Below are positions 54,193-62,328 of a stretch of DNA of 64,000 bases, one piece after another. The position numbers were made by a program, and so were the translations under genes. The stretch is taken from assembly GCA_944322635.1 (NCBI GenBank), contig CALUPL010000111.1, positions 1-64,000 on the forward strand. The letters run 5' to 3'. Origin of the DNA: an uncultured Mailhella sp. (lineage in GTDB: Bacteria > Desulfobacterota > Desulfovibrionia > Desulfovibrionales > Desulfovibrionaceae). The notes beneath the pieces are model-generated. The model did no database searches, had not been told where the DNA came from, and saw only the letters and a program-made list of their open reading frames with translations. Every line of letters begins with the position of its first letter. Within the stretch, counting starts at the first letter, position 1.

Positions 54193-55605
54193 ATGAGCAG
54201 TCTTGTTTTTTCCGCACTTGCGGCCGCATCCTTTCTCGGCACGGCGCTTCTGCTCTTTCCACGCAGGGCAAAAGCCGTGGAAACCATGTCCACGCCTACC
54301 GGCGTTCTGATCTATGACAAGGAAAAGGCTCAGGCAGGCTATACGCTGATCTCTCCCATGCAGTCCACGTCGAGCTACCTTCTCGACATGGAAGGCAACG
54401 TGGTGCACGAGTGGAAAACCGCCGGTCTGCCCGGTCTCTATGCCGAACTTCTGCCGAACGGCAATCTGCTGCGAGGCATACGCTACGAAAAAAAGGTGCC
54501 CTTCGGCGGAGTTTCCGGCGGGCTTCAGGAAATCGACTGGGACGGCAACGTGGTGTGGGAACACAACATCTACGACGACGGCAGGCTGAGCCATCATGCC
54601 TTCGACCGCATGCCGAACGGCAACACCCTCATCGTGGCCTGGGAACACAAGACCTGCGAAGAAGCCGAGGCCAAAGGCCGCAAACCGGGAACACTGCCCA
54701 GGCCCGGTGAAGATACCGGTCACACTCCCGCCTACGACGGCCTGTGGGCCGACTACATCGTGGAGGTGGACAGAGAAGGCAACGAAGTATGGTCCTGGCA
54801 CGCCTGGGACCACATAGGCACGGGCAGAAATGAATTCGACATCAACTACCGCCTTCCCATCAAAAATTATTACGGCGACTCCGACTGGATGCACATAAAC
54901 AGCGTCCGGTACAACCCGGAAACCGACAGCGTTCTCATAAGCTCCCGCAACTTCTGCGAAGTGTTCATAGTCAGCCACGACGCCGAAGGAAGGGTTCTGT
55001 GGCGCTTCGGCAATCCCGGCAGCCACGGCGAAGGCGCTCTGCCCTCCTTCTGCGACGACGGCAGCCAGACACTCTTCGGCAATCACGACGCCACATGGCT
55101 CGGCAACGACAGAATATCGCTGTTCGACAACGGCTGGCAGCGCCCGCAGGCCAATCGTTCCCGCGCCGTGGTGGTGAACGTGGAAACAAGACGCGTAGAA
55201 TGGGAATACGCGGCCAACAACCTCAATTCCTTCTACAGCGCCTATCAGGGGTCCGCCCAGCATCTTCCGAACGGCAACGTGCTCATCACCTCCACGGCTA
55301 CGGGACACATTTTTGAGGTGACGCAGGACAAGCGCGTCGTGTGGGAATACGTGAGTCCCTTCATGAGCGAAGGCAGAGCAAAAGCCGTGCTTACGGAAGA
55401 CGACGCCACGGCCGATCCCGACGGCGTGAAGGACATCAATCTTACCGCCAACGTGGTGCACCGTGCCTTCCGCTACGCCCCCGACCATCCCGGTCTGGTG
55501 GGCAGGGATCTGTCACGGAAGACGGAGGTTTTTCCCGGCGCGCCCAAATGGCATGAGCTGTTCGCCAGAGCCGCCGCCCTCACCTCTCCCCTGAACGACC
55601 GATAA
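54193..55605 (+). CDS. Arylsulfotransferase-like beta-propeller protein 3
   Basis: 470 residues with a Sec signal (FPRRAKA-VE near 31). It keeps TPTGVLIYDKEKAQ, repeated YLLDMEGNVVHEWK-type blades, DWMHINS, GNHDATWL, LFDNGWQRP; the nucleophile position is Thr (NGNVLITST). The ATG at 54193 has AAGGA at good spacing; ATG 54184 is too close to it. A separate transcript from the genes before it. Confidence 0.83.
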   Translation: MSSLVFSALAAASFLGTALLLFPRRAKAVETMSTPTGVLIYDKEKAQAGYTLISPMQSTSSYLLDMEGNVVHEWKTAGLPGLYAELLPNGNLLRGIRYEKKVPFGGVSGGLQEIDWDGNVVWEHNIYDDGRLSHHAFDRMPNGNTLIVAWEHKTCEEAEAKGRKPGTLPRPGEDTGHTPAYDGLWADYIVEVDREGNEVWSWHAWDHIGTGRNEFDINYRLPIKNYYGDSDWMHINSVRYNPETDSVLISSRNFCEVFIVSHDAEGRVLWRFGNPGSHGEGALPSFCDDGSQTLFGNHDATWLGNDRISLFDNGWQRPQANRSRAVVVNVETRRVEWEYAANNLNSFYSAYQGSAQHLPNGNVLITSTATGHIFEVTQDKRVVWEYVSPFMSEGRAKAVLTEDDATADPDGVKDINLTANVVHRAFRYAPDHPGLVGRDLSRKTEVFPGAPKWHELFARAAALTSPLNDR

Positions 55606-55633
55606 CTGCCGCGCGGATGTTCTTCCGCCTTCA

Positions 55634-55667
55634 GGCCCCTGCGGCTTTTCCACACGGGGCCTTTTTC
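55634..55667 (+). terminator. Terminator of arylsulfotransferase-like gene 3
   Basis: A 7-bp stem AGGCCCC/GGGGCCT (55634-55640, 55657-55663) with T tail, at the end of the convergent regulator gene. Confidence 0.75.
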
Positions 55668-57057
55668 ATCCCTTTCTGTCCATGAGTCCGAACTGCTCAA
55701 GCTTGTCGTAGAGCGTCCTTCTGCCTATGCCGAGAAGCTCGGCGGCCTGCGTCTTGTTGCCGCCGCACAGGGAAAGTGCCTGCTGAAGTGCCTGAATTTC
55801 GGCATTGCGCACCGCGTCGGAAAGCGACAGCGGCGTATCGGACACGGGAACCTCGCCGGAAGACGATGCGCCGGGCACAAGTTCGTTCATGGTTCCCAGA
55901 GATTCCGGCATGAGTCTGTCGCCTTCGGTCAGAAGAAAGGCGCGCTCAAGCACGTTTTCCAGTTCTCGTATGTTCCCCTTCCATGGCTGCTGATACAGAA
56001 TGTTCATGGCCGCGGGACTTATCTGCGTGACGTTGCGTCCGTACCGCTCGTTGAATCGGCTGATGAAAAACCCTATGAGCGCCGCCAGATCCTCACGGCG
56101 TTCCCGAAGCGGCGGCAGATACAGCGGAATGACGGAAAGCCGGTAGAAAAGATCCTCCCGGAAACGTCCGGTCTTTACGTCCTCCTCAAGATTGCGGTGC
56201 GTGGCGGCAATGAAGCGCACGTCTATGCTCACGCTTCTGTTGCTGCCCACCGGGCGTATTTCATGCTCCTGAATGGCTCGCAGCAGCTTTGCCTGCGTGG
56301 AAGGCGAAAGCTCGCCTATTTCGTCCAGAAACACCGTACCGCCCTGCGCCTCTTCCAAAAGGCCGCGGCGCGTGCTCACCGCTCCGGTGAAGGCTCCCTT
56401 CACGTGGCCGAAAAGCTCGCTTTCCAGCAAAGATTCCGGCAGCGCCGCACAGTCTATGGTAAGAAACGGCCTGTCCCTGAGAGGGCTTGCGCGGTGAATG
56501 TACTCGGCAAGACGGCTCTTGCCCGTGCCTGTTTCACCGGTAATGAGAATGGGCACACGCGTGCCCGCCACCTTGCCTATGGTCCTGAGCACCTGCTTCA
56601 TGGACGGGCTGTTGTATATGAGGGATACCGGCGTCTTATTCTCGCGCGGCCGGTCCAGAAGCTGACTGTGCAGCCTTGCGTGCTCGGCCGCCCTCTGCAC
56701 GAGAGCGGCAAGCTCGGCATTGTTCACCGGCTTTGTAAGATAGCTGTAGGCCCCGAGCTGCACGGCTTCCACCGCGCTTTCAATGGTGCCCACGCCCGTC
56801 ATCATGATGAAGGGAAGCGAGGCGTCCATGGCGCGCACGCGGCGCAGCACCTCAAGACCGCTCATGCCGGGCATGGAAAGGTCGCACACCACCACGTCTA
56901 TGCCGCCTGCGGCAATGCGGGCCAGAGCGCGTTCCCCGTTCAGCGCCGTTTCCGTCTTCCAGCCCTTGCGGGAAAAAAGCAGCGCCAGAATTTCATGCCA
57001 TTCCGGATCGTCGTCCACCACCAGAATCTGATAACCGCTCTTTCTGCTTTCGCTCAT
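55666..57057 (-). CDS. NtrC-type sigma-54 response regulator
   Basis: 463 residues. Receiver domain 1-125 with phosphoacceptor D59 ([10 protein letters not shown]); AAA+ domain with Walker A GETGTGKS, sigma-54-contact loop GAFTGA and FLDEIGEL; Fis-type helix-turn-helix at the end ([20 protein letters not shown]). The start at 57057 has GGGGAG. Its position among three sigma-54 promoters with a shared dyad makes it the likely activator; the kinase at 47475 is the likely partner, though 6 kb away. Confidence 0.92.
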   Translation of the reverse strand: MSESRKSGYQILVVDDDPEWHEILALLFSRKGWKTETALNGERALARIAAGGIDVVVCDLSMPGMSGLEVLRRVRAMDASLPFIMMTGVGTIESAVEAVQLGAYSYLTKPVNNAELAALVQRAAEHARLHSQLLDRPRENKTPVSLIYNSPSMKQVLRTIGKVAGTRVPILITGETGTGKSRLAEYIHRASPLRDRPFLTIDCAALPESLLESELFGHVKGAFTGAVSTRRGLLEEAQGGTVFLDEIGELSPSTQAKLLRAIQEHEIRPVGSNRSVSIDVRFIAATHRNLEEDVKTGRFREDLFYRLSVIPLYLPPLRERREDLAALIGFFISRFNERYGRNVTQISPAAMNILYQQPWKGNIRELENVLERAFLLTEGDRLMPESLGTMNELVPGASSSGEVPVSDTPLSLSDAVRNAEIQALQQALSLCGGNKTQAAELLGIGRRTLYDKLEQFGLMDRKG

Positions 57058-57160
57058 ATTCTCCCCTGGAGCTTTTTCTTGCGGAACACACTGTAACGGC
57101 AACGGATGCCCTCGTAAAGAAGCCTTCCCTGCGCGAAACGAAGCACACCTTTGCCCCCGT

Positions 57161-57176
57161 GTGCAGCCCTTCGCAC
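57161..57176. promoter_or_regulatory. Dyad GTGC-N8-GCAC, candidate activator site (copy 3)
   Basis: GTGC at 57161-57164 and GCAC at 57173-57176, flanked by T/A to give 5-bp arms. Centre about 87 bp upstream of the -24 element of the next promoter. A second dyad, ATTGC-CC-GCAAT, is at 57224-57235. Confidence 0.62.
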
Positions 57177-57253
57177 ATTCTTCTTTGGCCTTTTCACGCA
57201 ACAATGCGGCATGTTTTTGCATAATTGCCCGCAATCATTTCCAATCATGTTTT

Positions 57254-57269
57254 TGGAACGATTCCTGCA
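57254..57269 (+). promoter_or_regulatory. Sigma-54 promoter of the large duplicated protein gene
   Basis: TGGAAC-GATTC-CTGCA: GG and GC 12 bp apart; two bases off consensus. Confidence 0.7.
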
Positions 57270-57375
57270 TATCTACGGAGCAGCGGAATTTTCCCGTTTC
57301 GTCCGGCGCACACGCCCGCACAAAACGGCCGATCCGTTCTTTCGGCCAGACCATTCAAACCACAAGGAAGTCTTG

Positions 57376-60273
57376 ATGAACAAACTTCTCGCTTCCGGCG
57401 CCGCCGCAGCTCTTCTCTGCCTTCTCTTTTCCGGCGCCCCGGCCGCGGAAAGTCCGCATGGCCTTGCCCCGGCTGGCGACATGCCCTTCATTCCCGACCT
57501 GGGAGGCCTGCGACACAAGGCCTTCAAAAATCAGTACGGACAGCAGCGCGAGCTCTCTGAAGCCGTTCTCGTGCGGAAAAGCTCCGTCAAAAACGGCAAG
57601 GCCACCGTTCCCGCGGGCGGCCTGTGCTACATTTCGGAAACGCAGGAGGATGCCGCCCCCTTCCGGCGCGATCCCTTCCTTCTGCTCGGTGAGCACGCCT
57701 ATCTTGTGGACAGCAAGACAAGCGTGCGCTCGGTAAGGGACGTCAGCCTGAAAAAGGGCGAAAAGGTACTGGTGGACAATGCCGGCTACCGTCTCTGGTT
57801 CGACTATGCCACCGATCACTACGACCTGCCCTACATTCAGATGGCGCTCATCGCTCCTTCGGGCCACTGGCCCATGGAGTTTTCCGTATCCTCCAAGTTC
57901 CCGGCCATCAAGGATCTGCCCGACCGCAGCCACATGGAAGGCGACGTGGAACAGCTCGACGAGTTCTTTCTCGATCCCGTGTTCGAATACGGCGCAAGCC
58001 GTTTCGAAGTGAAGGACCACGACTTTCAGAAGGCCACCTTCTCCTCGCTCTCCTACCCCGTGATCGACGAAGCCACGTTTTCGCTTTCCCGCCCCGTGGT
58101 TCTGGATCTTCGCCAGGAGGAATACCGCCTTTACGGCACGAAGCGCATCTACGCCTTCCGCGAAAGCAGCGGATTCCGCGTCAGCGTGACTAACCTCGGC
58201 GGCGACAAGATACTCGCCGAAAAGCTGCTGCGTCCCATAAGCTCCCAGGGATACAAGGATGCGGAAAACGAAAAGGATGCCTACAGCCTCACCGTGCCCG
58301 GCGAGGACATGCGCGTGGAAATAGCCGTTCAGCCCGAATGGCTGCGTCATTCCGACTTCATGCCGTGGTCCGACGCCGTGCCTCACGACTGGAGCGACGG
58401 CATGCTGAGCCTCGTGGTCTATCGCGACCTCGTCACCGTGAAAAACGGCGAGCCCTGGCCGCTCGATCCCCGCTACACCGTGGGACTCGAAGCCAGCCTG
58501 CTCACCGGCAAGCTCCAGCGCCTTACCCTGGAAAACGCCGAACCCTTCACCCTCGACGACAAAAACGACAGCTACGACGGCCCCGTCAAATATTCCGACG
58601 TGTGGAACCGCCCGGCCTTCCGTCTTGTGGCCGACGACATCGAAGGCGACAAGGTGAAGAGCTACTACGTGCGCGACGCCTTTTTCCAGCGTACCGACAA
58701 TCTTTCCTTCACGGACAGGGGACGCAGGGACATAGACTGCTTCATCGGTCGTGCTCCCACCTTTGTTTCCATTCTGGAAGACAGTTTCCTTACCCGCCTT
58801 GCCACGCCGAAATTCGGCACCGAGGTGGAAGGCTCGCATTTCACCTCCTTCCCGAGCGTCATGCCGAACATGGCCTTCCACTCGCCCGATCCCACGGCCC
58901 CCTTCGGAGGGCTCATGCGCGGTTTCGGTCGCGAGCAGGTGACCAACCGCCGAGGGGAAAGACTCACCTCGTCCGAAGGACTCGTCATCCGCGGCAGCTA
59001 TGTGGACTGGAAGAACAACCGCATAGTCATTCCGCCTGCCGGCCTGTTCTACACCTCGCGCAACGCCCGCAACGTGCGCGCCCTGAACGGCGAAACCTTC
59101 TACATGCTCGGCCGGCGCGCCTACATAGCCACCTTCGAATCCACCACCTTCACGCGCCGCAACTTCGACATAGACTTCTGGCGCGTGCAGCCAGACGCCA
59201 GCCTGCACCCCATCTACTGGCAGGATCAGCCTCTCGGCGTGAACAACAAGGTGCTGCGCTTCACCGAAAAGCACCTGCTCGACGACAGACCCATGGCCCA
59301 GATCAACGTGGTGAAGTATTCGGGCAACAACTTCGGCGCGCCCTTCGAACTTGCCCAGGGACTCAGCCGCGAACAGGGCGACCGCTACTACCTGCACGAC
59401 CGCTTTGCCGAAGGCGCCACCTGGATTGAGCCGGAATTCGTGGGCGAAGACTACGTTCGCGTGAAAAGCTTCGGCACTCCCGCCATCAAAAGCGTGGAAT
59501 ACACCTACGAAAAGCCCGTACGCGCCCTGCTTGCTCCCGGCGAGGAAAAGGCTCTCGGCAAAAACCACACGCTCAGACTCGTCTCCTTCGACGAGGCGGC
59601 CGGAACCGCCACGGTGGAAATACGCAGAAACGACGGTTCTCTTGCAAAAACCCGAACCCTCGGCCCCCTCAATGCCAAAACCCGTGCCTTCCTGCCCCAG
59701 CATCAGCGCGTAGTGAACTCCCTGCAGTTTGCCTTCGATGAGGGCAAAAACAAGGTTCTTGCCGAAATGGACGTGAAAACGCCCTTCGAAAAGGGCAAAG
59801 CCGCCTTCTATACCTACACGGATCTCAAAAAGCTGGAAGGCGACACCCCCTTCGAAGGCGATCCGCGCTTCATGGTTCGTCCCGACGTGTGCGGCCACTG
59901 CTATCAGCTCAACGAAGTGCTGCTGGACAACCCGGAGCCCATCATTCTGGACAGGGAACATCCCCGCTTCGACGGCCCCCGCATGGCCGACGGCAAGCCG
60001 CAGTTCAGCATAGTCATCGACAGCTTCGACGGCGAGATGATTCACGCCTGGCACATCGAAACCAACTACCGCAAGCGCGTGTTCAAAAGCGCCAATCTGG
60101 CCTTCCAGCCGCGCAACAACGTAGGCGTGCTCATGGGCGTGAACGGCACCATCGAAGGTTTTCTGCGCGCGTCGCTCATGGAGCGTTCCGCCTGGCAGGA
60201 ATACTGGCGCACCGGAGCGCATCCCCATTCTGAACGTGGGCTCGACGCATGGCTGGCCCACAAGTTCCAATAG
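57376..60273 (+). CDS. Large secreted protein with two tandem copies of one module
   Basis: 965 residues, Sec signal to about 24. No known family recognised. Two halves are clearly related at an offset of about 465-472 residues: near 66 (VRKSSVKNGKATVPAGGLCY) and 538 (IRGSYVDWKNNRIVIPPAGL); near 364 (DPRYTVGLEAS ... ENAEPFTLDD) and 829 (DPRFMVRPDV ... DNPEPIILDR). Only the second copy has a CGHC pair (Cys839, Cys842). Mostly beta-strand and aromatic-rich, which suggests a soluble periplasmic or surface protein. AAGGAAG precedes the ATG at 57376. A transporter and small envelope protein genes follow closely. Confidence 0.8.
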   Translation: MNKLLASGAAAALLCLLFSGAPAAESPHGLAPAGDMPFIPDLGGLRHKAFKNQYGQQRELSEAVLVRKSSVKNGKATVPAGGLCYISETQEDAAPFRRDPFLLLGEHAYLVDSKTSVRSVRDVSLKKGEKVLVDNAGYRLWFDYATDHYDLPYIQMALIAPSGHWPMEFSVSSKFPAIKDLPDRSHMEGDVEQLDEFFLDPVFEYGASRFEVKDHDFQKATFSSLSYPVIDEATFSLSRPVVLDLRQEEYRLYGTKRIYAFRESSGFRVSVTNLGGDKILAEKLLRPISSQGYKDAENEKDAYSLTVPGEDMRVEIAVQPEWLRHSDFMPWSDAVPHDWSDGMLSLVVYRDLVTVKNGEPWPLDPRYTVGLEASLLTGKLQRLTLENAEPFTLDDKNDSYDGPVKYSDVWNRPAFRLVADDIEGDKVKSYYVRDAFFQRTDNLSFTDRGRRDIDCFIGRAPTFVSILEDSFLTRLATPKFGTEVEGSHFTSFPSVMPNMAFHSPDPTAPFGGLMRGFGREQVTNRRGERLTSSEGLVIRGSYVDWKNNRIVIPPAGLFYTSRNARNVRALNGETFYMLGRRAYIATFESTTFTRRNFDIDFWRVQPDASLHPIYWQDQPLGVNNKVLRFTEKHLLDDRPMAQINVVKYSGNNFGAPFELAQGLSREQGDRYYLHDRFAEGATWIEPEFVGEDYVRVKSFGTPAIKSVEYTYEKPVRALLAPGEEKALGKNHTLRLVSFDEAAGTATVEIRRNDGSLAKTRTLGPLNAKTRAFLPQHQRVVNSLQFAFDEGKNKVLAEMDVKTPFEKGKAAFYTYTDLKKLEGDTPFEGDPRFMVRPDVCGHCYQLNEVLLDNPEPIILDREHPRFDGPRMADGKPQFSIVIDSFDGEMIHAWHIETNYRKRVFKSANLAFQPRNNVGVLMGVNGTIEGFLRASLMERSAWQEYWRTGAHPHSERGLDAWLAHKFQ

Positions 60274-60284
60274 GCAGGTACATC

Positions 60285-61430
60285 ATGAACATTCCCTATG
60301 AGGAGCGCCGCCGCTCTTTCCTCAGCTGTCTCTACAGCACGCAGGAGATCCTGCCCGGTCTGCTGGCCATGTTCTTCATTGCGCTGTTCTCCAACAATCT
60401 GGCGGGAAGCCCCAACCCCCTCACGCTGGAGAACCTGTTCTCCTGGCTCGATGCCGTCATCGGCCCCGTGAACCATCAGCCTCTCTTTCAGATTCTCAAC
60501 TCCAACTTCGTGTGGAATCCCTTTCTGATGGGCCTTGTCATCGGCAACGTCTTCGGCGTGCCGGATTCGTGGAAGCGAGGGCTTTCCCTCATTCACGTTC
60601 TCATGCCGCTCGGCATCATCATGCTGGCGCCGCACTTCATCTTCAGTCACGCGGAAAAGGCGGGAATGCCCCTCATTCTCTTCGCGTTTGCCGTCATGGT
60701 GTTCACCGCCGTCGTCACCCTCGTTCTCGGCAGGGCTCTCGGCATGGACGACCGCCACTACTCCACCATTGCCGGTGCGCTTTCCACGGGCGACCCCCAT
60801 GTGGTGGCCATTCTCATGCCCATGCTGAAATCCAAGGGCGGACAGGTCATCAATGCGCTCGGCTGCATTCTGCTGTTCGGGCTTGTCGCATCCTTCCTGC
60901 TGCCTCTTCTCGGACACGCACTCGACATGGATGACAAGGCCTTTGCCGTGCTCTCCGTGTTCGGCATAGGCAACACGGGGCAGACGTTCAACGCGGCCTT
61001 CGGCTTCAGCTACGAGGCCGGACACTGGGCACATTACTTCGACAGCGTGCGCAACGCGCTCATGCCCGCGGGATTCCTGTTCGTGTTCTTCGTCATGTTC
61101 CTGCGCGCCAGAATGTTCCCCGACGATGCTGCCGTCACGGCCACCCGCGCCCACAAAAAACTTCCTCTGTTCATCGTGGTCTTCATCATCGCATGGATCG
61201 TGGTGCAGTTCCATGTCATGAAGGAGCCTGCCCGCATCGCCGTCTTCGAACTGGTGAAGTGGGACTTCTCCCTGGCCGCGGCCGCACTTGGGCTTTCGCT
61301 TCCCCTGAGCGAAATAACCCGGTGCGGACTGCGCGGCGTGATTCTCACCTTTGCCTCCGGCCTGGTGCGCATAGCCGTTCTCGCCGCCTGTCTTCTGGCT
61401 GCGGCCCACTTCAACTTCCCGCTCGTCTAA
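60285..61430 (+). CDS. YeiH/UPF0324-like membrane transporter (putative sulfate exporter)
   Basis: 381 residues with about ten membrane helices. Segments FLMGLVIGNVFGVPDSWKRG, the paired half-helix region at AGALSTGDPHVVAI, GNTGQTFNAAFGFSYEAG and AAAALGLSLPLSEITRCG line up with YeiH-type proteins, which are annotated as putative sulfate exporters on limited evidence. The usual Gly/Ser-rich core motif is changed here (ALSTGDP). It starts 12 bases after the large secreted protein gene. Within an arylsulfotransferase-like locus, handling of sulfate or an organic sulfate is a reasonable but unproven idea. Confidence 0.72.
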   Translation: MNIPYEERRRSFLSCLYSTQEILPGLLAMFFIALFSNNLAGSPNPLTLENLFSWLDAVIGPVNHQPLFQILNSNFVWNPFLMGLVIGNVFGVPDSWKRGLSLIHVLMPLGIIMLAPHFIFSHAEKAGMPLILFAFAVMVFTAVVTLVLGRALGMDDRHYSTIAGALSTGDPHVVAILMPMLKSKGGQVINALGCILLFGLVASFLLPLLGHALDMDDKAFAVLSVFGIGNTGQTFNAAFGFSYEAGHWAHYFDSVRNALMPAGFLFVFFVMFLRARMFPDDAAVTATRAHKKLPLFIVVFIIAWIVVQFHVMKEPARIAVFELVKWDFSLAAAALGLSLPLSEITRCGLRGVILTFASGLVRIAVLAACLLAAAHFNFPLV

Positions 61431-61440
61431 GGAGTATCGA

Positions 61441-61590
61441 ATGCGCCATTCCCACACAACCGACGATACCGGCTTCAACTACATGGACAACTCCGGGGAG
61501 GAGGAACGCGACCGCGACTTGGTGGGCATTGTTCTTGCCGTGCTCTTCATGCTGCTCGCCACGCTCTTCCAGCGTGCGGGACTTCTCTGA
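61441..61590 (+). CDS. 49-residue single-helix membrane protein
   Basis: A short open frame with AAGGAG 6 bases upstream, 10 bases after the transporter stop. A hydrophilic, acidic N-terminus (residues 1-24) is followed by one hydrophobic helix (LVGIVLAVLFMLLATLF). The size, spacing and topology fit a small accessory subunit of the transporter. No family recognised. Confidence 0.7.
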   Translation: MRHSHTTDDTGFNYMDNSGEEERDRDLVGIVLAVLFMLLATLFQRAGLL

Positions 61591-61640
61591 ACAACCCATG
61601 ACATCCCGACCGATTCCACTCCGGTCAGGAACTCCCGAAC

Positions 61641-61666
61641 CCGGCCGGGGTACCAGACCCGGCCGG
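61641..61666 (+). other. Hairpin between the two small membrane protein genes
   Basis: A perfect 9-bp stem CCGGCCGGG/CCCGGCCGG with 8-base loop; no T run. It may adjust the levels of the upstream and downstream parts of the transcript. Confidence 0.55.
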
Positions 61667-61732
61667 TTACGCCCCGACAATCCCGGCCCCTCATGCAAGG
61701 GTGCTCCGGGTACACCCTTCCGAGGAACCACC

Positions 61733-61936
61733 ATGACAGGCATCACCTTCCATCTTCAGATACTGTTCGCCCTGCTGCTCTTCTGGGCCACGGCAACGGC
61801 CATCTACATGGGCGTGTTCCACGCCCACAGTCCCCGGTGCGGCACGGGGCGCAGGCACCTGTGCCTTGCCGCATCCTCGCTGCTTTCCCTCGTCATCTGC
61901 TTTTTCATGTATTCCTGGTCCTATCTCAGCTGGTAA
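61733..61936 (+). CDS. 67-residue two-helix membrane protein
   Basis: GAGGAA precedes the ATG. Two hydrophobic helices (about 7-26 and 45-63) are joined by a short basic loop with Cys and His (HSPRCGTGRRHLC). No family recognised. It lies between the transporter group and the third helix-hairpin-helix gene, in the same direction. Confidence 0.68.
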   Translation: MTGITFHLQILFALLLFWATATAIYMGVFHAHSPRCGTGRRHLCLAASSLLSLVICFFMYSWSYLSW

Positions 61937-61954
61937 CACGCAAAGGAGCTTTTC

Positions 61955-62251
61955 ATGAAACGTTCTCTCATTTCCGCTCTTGCCCTCGCCCTCTGCCTTT
62001 CCTTTTCCGCCGTCGCCTCTGCCGAGGACGGAGGCGTCAATGTGAACACCGCCACACAGCAGGAACTTTCCTCCGTGCCCGGCCTGAATGCCGACCTCGC
62101 CAAGGCCATTGTGAAGTACCGCGAAGAAATGGGCGATTTCATGTCCATCGACGAGCTTGCCGACGTTCCCGGCATGAACAGGGACGCTCTTGAGCAGGCA
62201 AAGCAGACTCTGCGCGTGGATGCCATTTCCGGCGCCGAGTGCAACTGCTGA
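61955..62251 (+). CDS. Secreted helix-hairpin-helix (ComEA-like) protein 3
   Basis: 98 residues: signal peptide to about residue 23 (SAVASA-ED), then a canonical ComEA-type domain (VNVNTATQQELSSVPGLNADLAKAIVKYREE ..., MSIDELADVPGMN, quoted in parts). Unlike the two proteins near 51.5 kb it keeps the standard PGL and PGM hairpins and lacks their tail; it ends in CNC. AAAGGAG precedes the start; a strong terminator follows. Confidence 0.82.
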   Translation: MKRSLISALALALCLSFSAVASAEDGGVNVNTATQQELSSVPGLNADLAKAIVKYREEMGDFMSIDELADVPGMNRDALEQAKQTLRVDAISGAECNC

Positions 62252-62281
62252 CAATACTCCTCCTCAGAACCGTACGAGAAA

Positions 62282-62311
62282 GGCGGCGGAACCTGCGTTC
62301 CGCCGCCTTTT
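62282..62311. terminator. Bidirectional terminator
   Basis: A perfect 11-bp stem (62282-62292 with 62297-62307) with A/T ends, closing the envelope locus and the convergent miaB gene. Confidence 0.93.
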
Positions 62312-62328
62312 CTTTCAAAACGTCGCTT

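Noticed and set aside
54180-54200. TGGCAC...GC at the start of the third propeller gene as a sigma-54 promoter
   Set aside because: The GG-to-GC distance is wrong by one base and it overlaps the ribosome-binding site and start codon.
57205-57222. GGC-ATGTTTTT-GC as a second sigma-54 promoter upstream of the large protein gene
   Set aside because: Spacing is one base short; the element at 57254-57269 fits better.
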